Shown here: positions 50,290 to 59,478 of the stretch, piece by piece
Layout of the letters: each line of letters begins with the position of its first letter
Position numbering within the stretch: position 1 is the stretch's first letter
Source: WYZ-LMO2 sp038731605
Lineage (GTDB): Archaea > Halobacteriota > Archaeoglobi > Archaeoglobales > Archaeoglobaceae
Assembly: GCA_038731605.1 (NCBI GenBank)
Contig: JAVYQP010000001.1
Coordinates: 554,948-618,947 of the forward strand
Reading direction: 5' to 3'
Length of the DNA: 64,000 bases
The notes under the pieces: generated by a model
The model's database searches: none
The model's input: the letters and a program-made list of their open reading frames with translations, nothing else
What the model was told of the DNA's origin: nothing
Made by a program: the position numbers and the translations under genes

Positions 50290-50868
50290 ATGTATGAGAG
50301 CTTGATTAGCATGATCTCTCCGCCAGTTGCAGTGGCGTTGATGATCGTTGTAGGGCTTTTGCTTTGCCTTGCGGGCTATAGGTTTTTTAAGCTCTACACA
50401 GCGGTGGTTGGTTTTATCATCGGTTTTATCGTTGGATCCTATCTCTGGCATTTCTCCTTGGTTCCGATAGCAAGTGGCGTAGTCTCTGCGATCTTCTTCT
50501 GGCTGATCTATAGGCTCGGTCTCTTCGTAACTGGGGCGGTCATGGGTTACGTGTTTGCAGACCTAATACTCCCGAGCAAGCTGATCTACAGCTACCCTAT
50601 TGCACTTCTCTTTGGTTTGATGACCTTGTTCTTAGAGAAGGCGATGCTCATACTGATAACGGCGTTTCTCGGCTCCACAGCGGTAACTTTCGCAGTTTAC
50701 ACGATCACGAGCGGAGCTCTCTTCACAACTTTCGTTGTAGACCCAAGACACCTTATCTTGGTGGTGTTTGCATCTCCGCTTTACTTCCTCCTCTGGCTCG
50801 TCCTTGGGATCATAGGCGTTGTTTCTCAGCTCGTTCTCGCAAGAGAGGAAAAGAGGCTCGAGGAGTAG
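50290..50868 (+). CDS. Membrane protein of DUF4203 type
   Basis: A 192-residue protein with about seven hydrophobic segments in close succession and a charged C-terminal tail (REEKRLEE). The glycine-rich repeats KLYTAVVGFIIGFIVGSYLW and FVTGAVMGYVFADLILP are typical of DUF4203 multi-pass proteins. TATA TTTATAAA at 50260-50267 lies 26 bases before ATG 50290. The longer frame beginning at 50194 overlaps the preceding gene and is rejected. Function unknown. Confidence 0.77.
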   Translation: MYESLISMISPPVAVALMIVVGLLLCLAGYRFFKLYTAVVGFIIGFIVGSYLWHFSLVPIASGVVSAIFFWLIYRLGLFVTGAVMGYVFADLILPSKLIYSYPIALLFGLMTLFLEKAMLILITAFLGSTAVTFAVYTITSGALFTTFVVDPRHLILVVFASPLYFLLWLVLGIIGVVSQLVLAREEKRLEE

Positions 50869-50916
50869 ATTAGTAACACAAATTTTAATTTCTTTAGCAC
50901 CGAAAAAGCGAGCTGG

Positions 50917-50926
50917 GTTTATTAAG
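50917..50926 (+). promoter_or_regulatory. TATA box of cdhA2-cdhB2
   Basis: GTTTATTAAG lies about 34 bases before the ATG at 50956; a GGTGGA ribosome site at 50947-50952 follows. The region has no counterpart of the dyads before cdhA1. Confidence 0.45.
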
Positions 50927-50955
50927 GATCGTGCTCAATTTTAATCGGTGGAAGC

Positions 50956-53340
50956 ATGTTCGAGATAAAGAAGGGTATTTTTGTCGATGAGCTGAAGAAC
51001 GTGAGCATAAGAATCGGGGAAATCGCCGAAGAAGAGGAGGAATGGGAAGCTTTAGGACCAACGCCGAAGCCGGGAATCTTGGAGCTTAGGGAATGGGATC
51101 ACAAGTTGCTCGAGCGTTACGAACCGTTCTATGCACCGGTTCAAGACTTCTGCAATCTCTGCACCATGGGTCCATGCGATCTCTCTTTCAACAAAAAAGG
51201 CGCTTGCGGAATTGACTTGAGAACTGCAAAGGCAAGACTTGTGACGATCGCCTGTTGCATTGGCGCTTCTGCGCACACAGCGCATGCAAGGCATCTCGTC
51301 GATCACCTCATCGAGGAGTTCGGCGAAGATCTCCCGATCAACCTTGGCGGAGATGTGAACGTTGAAGCCCCTATAATAAGAACCGTCGTTGGAATAAAGC
51401 CGAAGACGCTTGGGGATCTGAGAAAAGCGCTCGAATGGGCTGAGAAAGAGATCGTGAAGGTTTTGCATTCGACGCACATCGGCAACGAAGAAAGCCTTGT
51501 GGATTACGAGAGCAAGTCGATGCACGTGAGCATGGCGGATCACGTGGGCATGGAAGTCGCAGACATAGCGCAGATCGTAGCCTTCAACTTCCCAAAGGCG
51601 AAACCAGACACGGATTTAGTTCCAACTGGTTTCGGGATCGTTGACGTGAAAAAGCCGGTCATCGTCGTCGTAGGGCACAACGTGATGTATTCTCGCCCAA
51701 TAATGGACTACCTTGAGAAAAACGGTAGGATCGATGAGTTCGAGATCGCTGGACTCTGTTGCACCGCACACGACATGACGAGATACAAGAGCAAGGCTAA
51801 GATCTTTGGACCGATAAGCTACCAGCTCCGTGTCATAAGGGCTGGGTTACCAGATGTTGTTGTTAGCGACGAGCAGTGCATAAGGGCTGATTTGCTCGAC
51901 GTATGCAGTAAAATGGGAATTCCGCTGATTGCAACAAGCGACGCTGCGGTTCGTGGATTGCCAGACGTGAGCAATTGGAAAGTCGAAGACATCGTTGAAG
52001 CGCTTGTGAGCGGAAAGCTGAAAGGAGTCTTCTTGCCAGTACCGGAAAAGGTTGGAGAAGTTGCGCCAAAGGTAGCGGAGGCGATATTCAACAAGTATAA
52101 GGACAGGAAATACAAGTTCTTTGCGAGCGATGAGGAGTTCAAGGCAGAGATTGCGAAGTGCACGCAGTGCATGAGCTGTGTTTTCACCTGCCCCCACAAT
52201 CTACGAATCGACATCGGGATGGCTCATGCGCAGAAAACTGGAGACCTTAGCAAGTTGGCAATTCTCGAGGAGCAATGCTTAGCCTGCGGGAAGTGCGAGC
52301 AATCTTGCCCGAAGGGGATAAAGATCGTGAACGTGATAATGAGGAGCAACTTCGAAAAGCTCTACGCAAAAACTGGGAAGACGAGAGTGGGTAGAGGACC
52401 GATCCAAGACACAGAAATAAGGAAGGTTGGGCAACCGATTGTCTTTGGACAAATTCCCGGAGTTATCGCAGCGGTTGGGTGCATAAACTTTCCCGATGAG
52501 ATGAAGTCCATTGTCGAAATCCTTGAGGAGTTTTTGAAGAGAAAATACATCGTCGTTACATCTGGATGCCATGCGATGGACATAGGGATGATAAAGGATG
52601 AAGAGGGTAAGACGCTCTACGAGAAGTATCCCGGGAACTTCGATGCGGGTTGCATAGTGAACGTTGGAAGTTGCGTGAGCAACTCACATATCGCTGGAGC
52701 GGCGATAAAGATTGCGAACATATTTGCGATGAGACCACTGCGTGGGAACTATGCGGAAATTGCGGACTACATCTTGAACAGAGTTGGCGCTGTTGGCTTC
52801 AGCTGGGGACCATACAGCCACAAGGCTGCGAGCATTGCAACTGGCTTCAACCGTCTCGGGGTTCCAGTTGTGGTTGGACCCCATGGCATGAAGTATCGCA
52901 GAGCCTACATCGGAAAGCCGTGGAAGAAGGAAAAGTGGTGGGTTTACGATGTGAAGACTGGGAAAAAGACGTTCATAGAGCCCGCACCAGATTCGTTGCT
53001 CGTCGCAGTCGAAACAAAAGAAGAGGCGATCGTCCAGCTTGCAAGGCTTTGCATCCGCCCCAACGACACCTCGATGGGCAGGCAGATAAAGCTCACGCAC
53101 TACATCGAGCTCAGCAAGAAATACATGGGCGATTTGCCAGATGACTGGCATATCTATGTCAGAAGCGAAGCAGATCTGCCTTTGAAGATGCGAGAAGAAC
53201 TGCTGAAGGAACTCGAATCAAAGCATGGGTGGAAGATAGACTGGGATAAGAAGAAGATAGTCGAAGGACCGTTGCGAAGCTACGACGCTGGCTTCAATCC
53301 AACGATAGTCGAGGAAGTGTTTGCAAAATACAGGAGGTGA
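50956..53340 (+). CDS. cdhA: CO dehydrogenase/acetyl-CoA synthase alpha subunit, copy 2
   Basis: A 794-residue paralogue of the 15034 protein, clearly similar along its whole length. The N-terminal cluster motif reads CNLCTMGPCDL near residue 68 and lacks the extra Cys pair of copy 1 (CDMCCLC). Ferredoxin motifs CTQCMSCVFTCP and CLACGKCEQSCP lie near 402 and 440. GCIVNVGSCVSNSH provides C-cluster ligands, but the later position GACGVAWG of copy 1 is GAVGFSWG here, one Cys fewer. It forms alpha2-epsilon2 with CdhB and converts CO2 to CO for acetyl-CoA synthesis. cdhB2 follows. Confidence 0.96.
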   Translation: MFEIKKGIFVDELKNVSIRIGEIAEEEEEWEALGPTPKPGILELREWDHKLLERYEPFYAPVQDFCNLCTMGPCDLSFNKKGACGIDLRTAKARLVTIACCIGASAHTAHARHLVDHLIEEFGEDLPINLGGDVNVEAPIIRTVVGIKPKTLGDLRKALEWAEKEIVKVLHSTHIGNEESLVDYESKSMHVSMADHVGMEVADIAQIVAFNFPKAKPDTDLVPTGFGIVDVKKPVIVVVGHNVMYSRPIMDYLEKNGRIDEFEIAGLCCTAHDMTRYKSKAKIFGPISYQLRVIRAGLPDVVVSDEQCIRADLLDVCSKMGIPLIATSDAAVRGLPDVSNWKVEDIVEALVSGKLKGVFLPVPEKVGEVAPKVAEAIFNKYKDRKYKFFASDEEFKAEIAKCTQCMSCVFTCPHNLRIDIGMAHAQKTGDLSKLAILEEQCLACGKCEQSCPKGIKIVNVIMRSNFEKLYAKTGKTRVGRGPIQDTEIRKVGQPIVFGQIPGVIAAVGCINFPDEMKSIVEILEEFLKRKYIVVTSGCHAMDIGMIKDEEGKTLYEKYPGNFDAGCIVNVGSCVSNSHIAGAAIKIANIFAMRPLRGNYAEIADYILNRVGAVGFSWGPYSHKAASIATGFNRLGVPVVVGPHGMKYRRAYIGKPWKKEKWWVYDVKTGKKTFIEPAPDSLLVAVETKEEAIVQLARLCIRPNDTSMGRQIKLTHYIELSKKYMGDLPDDWHIYVRSEADLPLKMREELLKELESKHGWKIDWDKKKIVEGPLRSYDAGFNPTIVEEVFAKYRR

Positions 53341-53344
53341 GAGA

Positions 53345-53881
53345 ATGATAAGCAAAGAGGAGAAGTTCCCGATTGCGAAGCGCTATAACGTCGCAGATGT
53401 TCAGGTTTCGAAAGAAGCTACTGCGGTGAAGCCCGTTGTCGTTGCAAACCTCATAAAGAAGGCTAAGAACCCGGTGCTCATAACTGGTGGAGTGTTGCTC
53501 AAGGACGCGAAGCTGGTGGAGATTGCGGTTAGATTCTACGAAAAGGGAATTCCCGTGATTGCAACCGGTGGTTCAAGCAAACCGTTGATCGAAAAAGGTG
53601 TGAAGCCGTTGTTCAAAACATACACCCTGCACCAAATAACCCAGTTCTTGCTCGACGAAGAATTCAAGCCGAACGGCAAAAACTTTGACGTGGTCTTGTT
53701 CTTAGGCTTCCTGCCCTATTACCTCTCGAGGATGCTCTCAGCGCTAAAGCACTTCTCCGACATCACAACAATTGCGATCGACGAGTTCTACCATCCGCAT
53801 GCGAAGTTCAGCTTCACGAATCTGACGAAGGACAAGGAAATGCACTATGCGATGCTCGAGGAGATTTTGAGCAAGATTTAA
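53345..53881 (+). CDS. cdhB: CO dehydrogenase/acetyl-CoA synthase epsilon subunit, copy 2
   Basis: A 178-residue epsilon subunit with the same fold as copy 1 (NPVLITGGVLLKD, KGIPVIATGGS, LHQITQFLLDEEFK, IAIDEFYHPHA). It is more diverged from copy 1 than the alpha subunits appear to be from each other. ATG 53345 follows GGAGGTGAGAGA, a good ribosome site; an earlier in-frame ATG lies inside cdhA2. Confidence 0.94.
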   Translation: MISKEEKFPIAKRYNVADVQVSKEATAVKPVVVANLIKKAKNPVLITGGVLLKDAKLVEIAVRFYEKGIPVIATGGSSKPLIEKGVKPLFKTYTLHQITQFLLDEEFKPNGKNFDVVLFLGFLPYYLSRMLSALKHFSDITTIAIDEFYHPHAKFSFTNLTKDKEMHYAMLEEILSKI

Positions 53882-54963
53882 TTTTTAACCTTTTTTTCCG
53901 CAACAACGACGTTGTAGTTCGAAGCCTTCCTTAGCCTGTTCATTATCGCAAGCCCTACGCCTTTCTCTGGGAATCCCTCTGCGATTATGACGTCTACTTC
54001 GTTCTCGAGTTCTCTCAGAAGTCTGAATAGGTTTTTAGCAACACTTTCAAGGTCTTCACGGCTCCCAAGGGACTTGACGACCCACTTCTTGGGGTAGCGA
54101 TCAAGGGTTTCATCTGTCGCAAGGATCCCGACTCTCTTCCCCCGCTCGCTGAAGTCGATCGCAATCTCCTTTACCTTCTCGACGATTGCTTCGGTCTCAC
54201 CCTCAACAACGACCATCTCGGCGTTCGGTGCGTAATGCCTGTGCTTCATTCCCGGAGATTTTGCCTCAAAGTCGAATTCTCTTTTTGCCAGCACCGCTGG
54301 GTGCACTTCGACTTTTCCAATGACTCGTTTCAGGTCTTCGTAGCTAACGCTCCCTGGTCTCAGAATTTGCGGGATCTCAGAGGTTAAATCCAAAACCGTC
54401 GATTCTAAGCCGAATGCAGTCGATCCAGCGTCGAGTATGACATCGATTTTTCCGTAGAGGTCTTTTATCACGTGCTCCGCTGAAGTTGGGCTCGGTCTGC
54501 CTGCTAAGTTAGCGCTTGGGGCTGCGATTGGAGTTCTGGACTGCTTTATAAGCTCTAAGGCAACTTTGTGCCTTGGCATCCTTATTGCTACTGTTTCAAG
54601 CCCACCAGTTGTCACCCTTGGCACAATATCAGAGGCTTCGAGCACTATGGTCAAGGGACCTGGCCAGAAAGCATCCATAAGCTTCTCTGCGATCTCTGGA
54701 ACTTTCTTCGCCAATCTGTAAACTTCGCTTCTATCTGCGACGTGCACTATGGTTGGATTATCGAAGGGGCGATTCTTTGCCAAGTAGATCTTTTTCACAG
54801 CGGACTCGTTCAACGCATCCGCTCCGAGACCGTAAACGGTTTCCGTTGGAAATGCAACGAGCCCACCTTTTCGAATGACTTCTGCAGCTATGCGAATCTT
54901 TTCCATCTCTGGCTTCTCGCTGTCTACCCTTAGAATCAGGGTTCTCTTTTCCCGATCTTCCAT
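53878..54963 (-). CDS. sua5: Threonylcarbamoyl-AMP synthase (Sua5 type)
   Basis: A 361-residue enzyme making threonylcarbamoyl-AMP, the first step of tRNA t6A37 synthesis. The N-terminal YrdC domain has KGGLVAFPTETVYGLGADAL near residues 32-51, KNRPFDNPTIVHV, SRTPIAAPSANLAGRPSPT near 141-159 and LRPGSVSYEDL. The C-terminal extra domain, connected by an SPGMKHRHYAP linker near 231-241, marks Sua5 rather than the short TsaC. It converges on cdhB2 with a four-base overlap. Confidence 0.95.
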   Translation of the reverse strand: MEDREKRTLILRVDSEKPEMEKIRIAAEVIRKGGLVAFPTETVYGLGADALNESAVKKIYLAKNRPFDNPTIVHVADRSEVYRLAKKVPEIAEKLMDAFWPGPLTIVLEASDIVPRVTTGGLETVAIRMPRHKVALELIKQSRTPIAAPSANLAGRPSPTSAEHVIKDLYGKIDVILDAGSTAFGLESTVLDLTSEIPQILRPGSVSYEDLKRVIGKVEVHPAVLAKREFDFEAKSPGMKHRHYAPNAEMVVVEGETEAIVEKVKEIAIDFSERGKRVGILATDETLDRYPKKWVVKSLGSREDLESVAKNLFRLLRELENEVDVIIAEGFPEKGVGLAIMNRLRKASNYNVVVAEKKVKN

Positions 54964-55060
54964 TACTCCATGAGTTGCGGGAAGGGAACTTAAGCTTTGC
55001 AGAGCGCTCTTCCAAGGTAAACGGAAACTTTAATAACCCGATATCTCAAGGATTTAAGGA

Positions 55061-56296
55061 ATGGACGTTCAAGGGAAAGTTATAATCGGCGATAGCCGTA
55101 ACATGGTCGAAGTTGCAGACGAGAGTATTGGTCTTGTTGTTACCTCTCCACCATACTGGCATCTGAAAGACTATGGAGTTCCAGGGCAGATTGGCTATGG
55201 GCAAACTCTGCATGAATATCTATTGGATCTCAGTAGGGTTTGGAAAGAATGTTGGCGTGTCTTAATGCCAGGAAGGAGACTTTGCATAAATATTGGCGAT
55301 CAATTCGCTCGTGCAGTTGTTTATGGTCGATACAAAGTCATTCCCCTCCACGCTGAGATCATCGCTCAGTGTGAAGCTATCGGATTCGACTACATGGGTG
55401 CAATCATCTGGAAGAAGAAGACAACGATGCATACAACAGGTGGTGCGGTTGTGATGGGATCTTTTCCGTATCCTCCGAATGGAATCGTGGAATTAGATTA
55501 CGAGTTCATCCTCATCTTCAAGAAACCAGGTAAGTCGAGAGAAAAAATACCGCCTCATCTAAAGGAATTAGCAAAACTTACCCGAGAAGAGTGGAAGGAG
55601 TATTTTTCGGGTCATTGGAACTTCAGTGGGGAGAGGCAAATCGGGCACGAGGCGATGTTTCCAGAGGAACTTCCACGCCGCCTGATAAAGATGTTCTCGT
55701 TTCCCGGAGAGACTGTTCTCGACCCATTCTTGGGTAGCGGAACAACGGTAAAAGTTGCGGTTGAGTTGGAGCGGAATGGAATGGGCTACGAGATTCAACC
55801 AGCTTTTCTTCCTATTATTAAGCAGAAAATGGGGCTACTGCCTGTGACGATTATCCAACGTGAGCAGTCTTATCCCCCCGTTGATCCACCCTCAGGATAT
55901 TTTCCAAGGATCAAGGACGCCCGACCTTTGGTTGATCCAAAGCGGTTGAAGTTTGGAGACGAAGCTCTTTACCGAGTAACTGCGATTCATGATGACTTAA
56001 CTTTGCAGATGGACAATGGCCTACTTGTATCCTTACTGGGAATTTGTATTCCCGAAGATCGTAAAGAGCAAGCTAAGGATTACCTGCGCCGATATGTCTT
56101 GGGAAAAAGAGTGTTTCTACGCTTCGATAGTCCCCCGCAAACTCCTAATGCGCCAGTTCCAGCATATCTTTACCTGAGCAATAAGATCTTCGTTAACCGC
56201 AAGATGATAGAGATGGGTTTGGCATATGCTGACCGCACGACTTCGTATCGGTATCGAGACAAGTTCTTAGAGGCGGAGGTTCGAAGAAATGGCTAA
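55061..56296 (+). CDS. DNA methyltransferase (TSPPYW, N4-cytosine type) with C-terminal SNase-like domain
   Basis: A 411-residue protein. The catalytic VTSPPYWHLKDYG is at residues 27-39 and the SAM-binding DPFLGSGTTVKVAVEL near 221-236, the order of class beta enzymes; TSPPYW is typical for N4-cytosine methylation. Residues about 300-405 look like a staphylococcal-nuclease fold (VSLLGICIPEDRKEQAKDYL, KRVFLRFD, AYLYLSNKIFVNRKMIEMGLAYA), but the first catalytic Arg of VRLIGID is Ser here. The partner endonuclease gene overlaps by eight bases. Codon use (CGT, more even third positions) differs from neighbours, suggesting acquisition. Confidence 0.88.
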   Translation: MDVQGKVIIGDSRNMVEVADESIGLVVTSPPYWHLKDYGVPGQIGYGQTLHEYLLDLSRVWKECWRVLMPGRRLCINIGDQFARAVVYGRYKVIPLHAEIIAQCEAIGFDYMGAIIWKKKTTMHTTGGAVVMGSFPYPPNGIVELDYEFILIFKKPGKSREKIPPHLKELAKLTREEWKEYFSGHWNFSGERQIGHEAMFPEELPRRLIKMFSFPGETVLDPFLGSGTTVKVAVELERNGMGYEIQPAFLPIIKQKMGLLPVTIIQREQSYPPVDPPSGYFPRIKDARPLVDPKRLKFGDEALYRVTAIHDDLTLQMDNGLLVSLLGICIPEDRKEQAKDYLRRYVLGKRVFLRFDSPPQTPNAPVPAYLYLSNKIFVNRKMIEMGLAYADRTTSYRYRDKFLEAEVRRNG

Positions 56297-56963
56297 GGAG
56301 TGGGTTTTAAACATTGCTTTTAATCGTTGGCAGCTGAATCGCCCCAAATACGTTGGAAGAGTTGCTGAAGCAATTCGAACATGTGCTCCTAGGTCTTTAG
56401 AAGAGTGGGAACAGTACTACTTTACCCAAGTTCCCCAAAAGCACGTCCCACCGGGTTGGCGGATGCTGGGTAATACGATGAAAGAACACTTGGAAGAAGT
56501 TGGACGTCGACTTTACGCAAAAATCAGCGAACAGTTGAGAGCCGAGGTGGAAGAGATAACCGAAGAAGACTGCATTAATTACGTGTATGATGTCGTCATC
56601 CGTCGCACGTATGAAGGTTATCTCACAGAGAAGCGAACAGTTTACGAGCAGTTGGAAAAAATGCTGGGACTAAAACTGCATCCCGCACCAGATGAGTGGG
56701 ATCGTAGGTATTCTGTGGATTTCTTTATCCGTGTTGGAAACAGGTTCATCGGAATTCAGATCAAGCCCGTTACGTATAAGCAGACTCCAGAGTTGCATAA
56801 GTGGCGAGAATGGATGGAGCAATCTCATCAGCTGTTTGAGAAGGAGCAAGGAGGGAAAGTTTTCATCGTCTTTTCTGTGACCGATAGAGGTGGGAAAAGA
56901 ATTTTGAACCCAGAGGTCGTGGAAGAAATTCGCACCGAAATCAAGAGGTTGTCAACTATGTAA
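56289..56963 (+). CDS. MjaI-like type II restriction endonuclease
   Basis: A 224-residue protein. The opening AKEWVLNIAFNRWQLNRPKYVG and the central VIRRTYEGYLTEK resemble the MjaI restriction enzyme family, whose type member cuts CTAG. A possible PD-(D/E)XK-type active site is YSVDFFIRVG followed by IGIQIKP near residues 140-158. Directly coupled to the methylase gene (eight-base overlap), as expected for a restriction-modification pair. Specificity for CTAG is inference from family resemblance recalled from memory. Confidence 0.75.
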   Translation: MAKEWVLNIAFNRWQLNRPKYVGRVAEAIRTCAPRSLEEWEQYYFTQVPQKHVPPGWRMLGNTMKEHLEEVGRRLYAKISEQLRAEVEEITEEDCINYVYDVVIRRTYEGYLTEKRTVYEQLEKMLGLKLHPAPDEWDRRYSVDFFIRVGNRFIGIQIKPVTYKQTPELHKWREWMEQSHQLFEKEQGGKVFIVFSVTDRGGKRILNPEVVEEIRTEIKRLSTM

Positions 56964-57073
56964 ATTCTGCACAATCCCGAAACCTCGCACCGAAGGAGTC
57001 AACCGCTCCTACTGCGAGAAGTAGATGAACAAACGTGTGTCTGCTCGACGAAGCAAACGCTCCGCTTGTTTAA

Positions 57074-57084
57074 AGCTATAAATA
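57074..57084 (+). promoter_or_regulatory. TATA box of thiM
   Basis: AGCTATAAATA is centred about 26 bases before ATG 57105, indicating a leaderless mRNA and leaving no room for a riboswitch. Confidence 0.55.
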
Positions 57085-57104
57085 CCGTGAGAAGTTTGCA
57101 AATC

Positions 57105-57908
57105 ATGGTCCGCATAGATTTCGACATACTCGGAGATCTTGCGAAACTAAGGAAGAGGAGACCCTTGATCCATCACATAATGAACTTCGTCGTCATGACG
57201 GATTCTGCGAACGCAACCTTAGCCTTGGGCGCTTCACCGATAATGGCGCACGCAAAAGAGGAGCTCGAGGATCTGGCTTCGATAGCCGATGCGATATACA
57301 TCAACATCGGAACGCTCGACAACATCTGGATCGAGTCCATGCTACAGCTTGCTAAGCTGGCTGGGAAATACTCTAAACCTTTGCTTTTGGATCCAGTTGG
57401 AGCGGGGGCTTCAAAGCTAAGGACTGAAGTCTCGAAAAGAATACTGGAAACCAGTTGTGTGAACGTTGTCAAGGGAAACGCCGGGGAAATGATGGCTCTC
57501 GCAGGTTTCAAGGGCTTGGTTAAAGGAGTCGATTCGCTTGTGGAAGAGGCGTTCGAGCCTTTGGAGAAGCTCTCAGAAGAATACAGCGTCGTTGCGATGG
57601 CTACTGGAAAGATCGACCACGTAGCGGGGAATAAGAGACTTGCCTCAATCGAAGGTGGCTCTGAGCTCTTCAAATACACGACCGGAACAGGTTGCATGCT
57701 TGGCTCTGTGCTCGCATCCTTTATGGCGGTCAATAGAGACTATTTCAACGCATCCCTTGAGGCTTCGCTCGTTTTTAAGAGGGCTGGAGAAGTTGCAGAA
57801 GCGAAGTCTGGGAGAAATCCAGCAACCTTCAGGTTGGAGCTGATAAATGCTCTGCACAACATCGAGCTCTACGGCTTGGATACATCGAGGGTCAAAATAA
57901 AAAATTGA
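57105..57908 (+). CDS. thiM: Hydroxyethylthiazole kinase
   Basis: A 267-residue ribokinase-like enzyme phosphorylating 4-methyl-5-(2-hydroxyethyl)thiazole for thiamine synthesis. PLIHHIMNFVVMTDSANATLA near residues 20-40 and ALGASPIMAHAKEE near 40-53 form the substrate site. Then come LLLDPVGAGASKLR near 96-109, VVKGNAGEMMAL near 121-132 and the anion-hole TTGTGCMLGSVLA near 189-201. The upstream in-frame ATG at 57066 is rejected because of the TATA position. No other thi gene is adjacent. Confidence 0.95.
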   Translation: MVRIDFDILGDLAKLRKRRPLIHHIMNFVVMTDSANATLALGASPIMAHAKEELEDLASIADAIYINIGTLDNIWIESMLQLAKLAGKYSKPLLLDPVGAGASKLRTEVSKRILETSCVNVVKGNAGEMMALAGFKGLVKGVDSLVEEAFEPLEKLSEEYSVVAMATGKIDHVAGNKRLASIEGGSELFKYTTGTGCMLGSVLASFMAVNRDYFNASLEASLVFKRAGEVAEAKSGRNPATFRLELINALHNIELYGLDTSRVKIKN

Positions 57909-57910
57909 AT

Positions 57911-59341
57911 TCACTTGTAGTCCGAGAACTGGATGATTATCGAATGTTTGTCCGCAGACCAAGCGGGCACTGTAAAGCTCTCCTCTCCTCCAGTTCTGGA
58001 CTTAATCGATACGCTAACGGTTCCCTTCGCTGGGACTACGAAATCGACTGCGGACATGAAGGGGAGCATTGAAAATCTCACGACCTCTTTATTAACATCG
58101 CTCTTACCATCTGCAAGTCTATCGAATACCCAAAGACCGTTTACAGCCTTTGAAATCGGGCATATCTTCTCTGTGCAGACGTTCACGTTGTTCACGTAAA
58201 CTTCATCCACCCCGCCGATTTCTTCATCGTATTCGCCTATCATCTCCTTGTATCTGACGAGGAGTAGCCCAGAAGTCCCTTTTGCATTCGGCGATAGCCT
58301 TTCTGGGAGTATAAGAAGTTCAACGTCCAGTGGTGGAACAGAAGCCAAGAATCTCACCCAGCTATCGTTTCTCAAAAATTCCGCCCTGTAGTAGTGGTAG
58401 ACGATTGGGCTCAAGTCCTTGTATAAAACGAACTCGTATCTCTGCCCCTTCTTCAGATTAAATGGTCCGAATTCTCCGTTTTCGAGTCTCACAAGTTTAA
58501 CTGGATAGACCGTCAGCCTCTTTCCGCTTTTGTCGATCGGATAGATAGCAAGCCATCCAGAGACCTTTCCATTTGTCGCAAAAGCCAAGAATTTCCCTTC
58601 CACCTTCACATAATTTCCTTCCTGAGGCAGTATTTCAGTTGTTGCTGGTTCATAGCCATTGATGAACTTGAACATCTCGAAGAAAGTCTCTGGAGCGGTG
58701 CAGAGTTGCACGTGTGTCATGTTGTTGAAGTAAACGTTCTTAGCCCCATAGATCTCCTTTTTCCCAGCGAAAAGCCCAATTGAAAGGCTTTTTGGATTTC
58801 CAAAGATTGCAAGCGTTGGAATGCCCTCAGGAGCGTTAACGCCGAAGATGCCATCGAGTAAGATCAGATGCGCCACCTTCGACGCTCTCTCCGGGGACGA
58901 GTTGACGTATCGCATCAGCAGGAAAGTGCCCATCGAGTGCCCAACAAGGTCAACCTTGTCTTTTCCAGTCTCAGCTAAGGTTTTGTTTATCATCTCGTCT
59001 ATTCTCCCGAAGACCTCGTCGATGACTTTGTCCCTCGGTTTGGCGAGAATTTTGTCCAGCGTCTCTTGGTCTATGAGCTCGGTAATGTTGACCCCGAGTT
59101 CGCTACCCAACCCAGTCACCAACAGGTCTGTCTCGACAACGAGAGCCCAAGTGATCGTATCGTATTCTACAACCTTAATGTAGCTCTCCGGATACCCATT
59201 CGAAGTAAATCGTAGCGCCTGGCTTTCGAACTGCGCCCCAGAACCAGCAAGACCGTGCACAAATATTATCGGTCTGAAGTCCTCTGCTGTCACCGCCTGA
59301 GCCAACAAAACCACACAAAAGAGAGCAAGCATCCATTTCAT
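57911..59341 (-). CDS. Secreted lipase/esterase of the A. fulgidus AFL type
   Basis: A 476-residue exported hydrolase. A signal peptide (MKWMLALFCVVLLAQAVTA) precedes the mature protein. The alpha/beta-hydrolase domain shows oxyanion HGLAG at 29-33, nucleophile Ser136 in LVGHSMGTF and a likely catalytic His in NNMTHVQLC near residue 212. The C-terminal half (DVELLILPERLSPNAKGTSG, LLVRYKEMIGEYDEE, SRTGGEESFTVPAWSADKHS in pieces) matches the lipid-binding part of the crystallised AFL lipase. ATG 59341 lies 25 bases after TATATATGAG on the minus strand. It cleaves long-chain esters outside the cell. Confidence 0.92.
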   Translation of the reverse strand: MKWMLALFCVVLLAQAVTAEDFRPIIFVHGLAGSGAQFESQALRFTSNGYPESYIKVVEYDTITWALVVETDLLVTGLGSELGVNITELIDQETLDKILAKPRDKVIDEVFGRIDEMINKTLAETGKDKVDLVGHSMGTFLLMRYVNSSPERASKVAHLILLDGIFGVNAPEGIPTLAIFGNPKSLSIGLFAGKKEIYGAKNVYFNNMTHVQLCTAPETFFEMFKFINGYEPATTEILPQEGNYVKVEGKFLAFATNGKVSGWLAIYPIDKSGKRLTVYPVKLVRLENGEFGPFNLKKGQRYEFVLYKDLSPIVYHYYRAEFLRNDSWVRFLASVPPLDVELLILPERLSPNAKGTSGLLLVRYKEMIGEYDEEIGGVDEVYVNNVNVCTEKICPISKAVNGLWVFDRLADGKSDVNKEVVRFSMLPFMSAVDFVVPAKGTVSVSIKSRTGGEESFTVPAWSADKHSIIIQFSDYK

Positions 59342-59361
59342 GATGCTATTCGCCGAATACT

Positions 59362-59372
59362 CATATATAAGC
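59362..59372 (-). promoter_or_regulatory. TATA box of the lipase gene
   Basis: GCTTATATATG on the minus strand is centred about 26 bases from ATG 59341. This supports the short start that leaves a clean signal peptide. Confidence 0.55.
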
Positions 59373-59478
59373 TTTGCTCTGACAAAGCATATAATAATGA
59401 TAACTATTAGATCTGCTTTATTTTGGAAAGGCAAACTTCTATGGATTCTTTTCTTGACAAAATCGATTAGTTTTTTGA

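Noticed and set aside
57000..57105. TPP riboswitch before thiM
   Set aside because: TATA spacing shows transcription starts at or next to the ATG, so no leader exists; no TPP aptamer motifs were seen.
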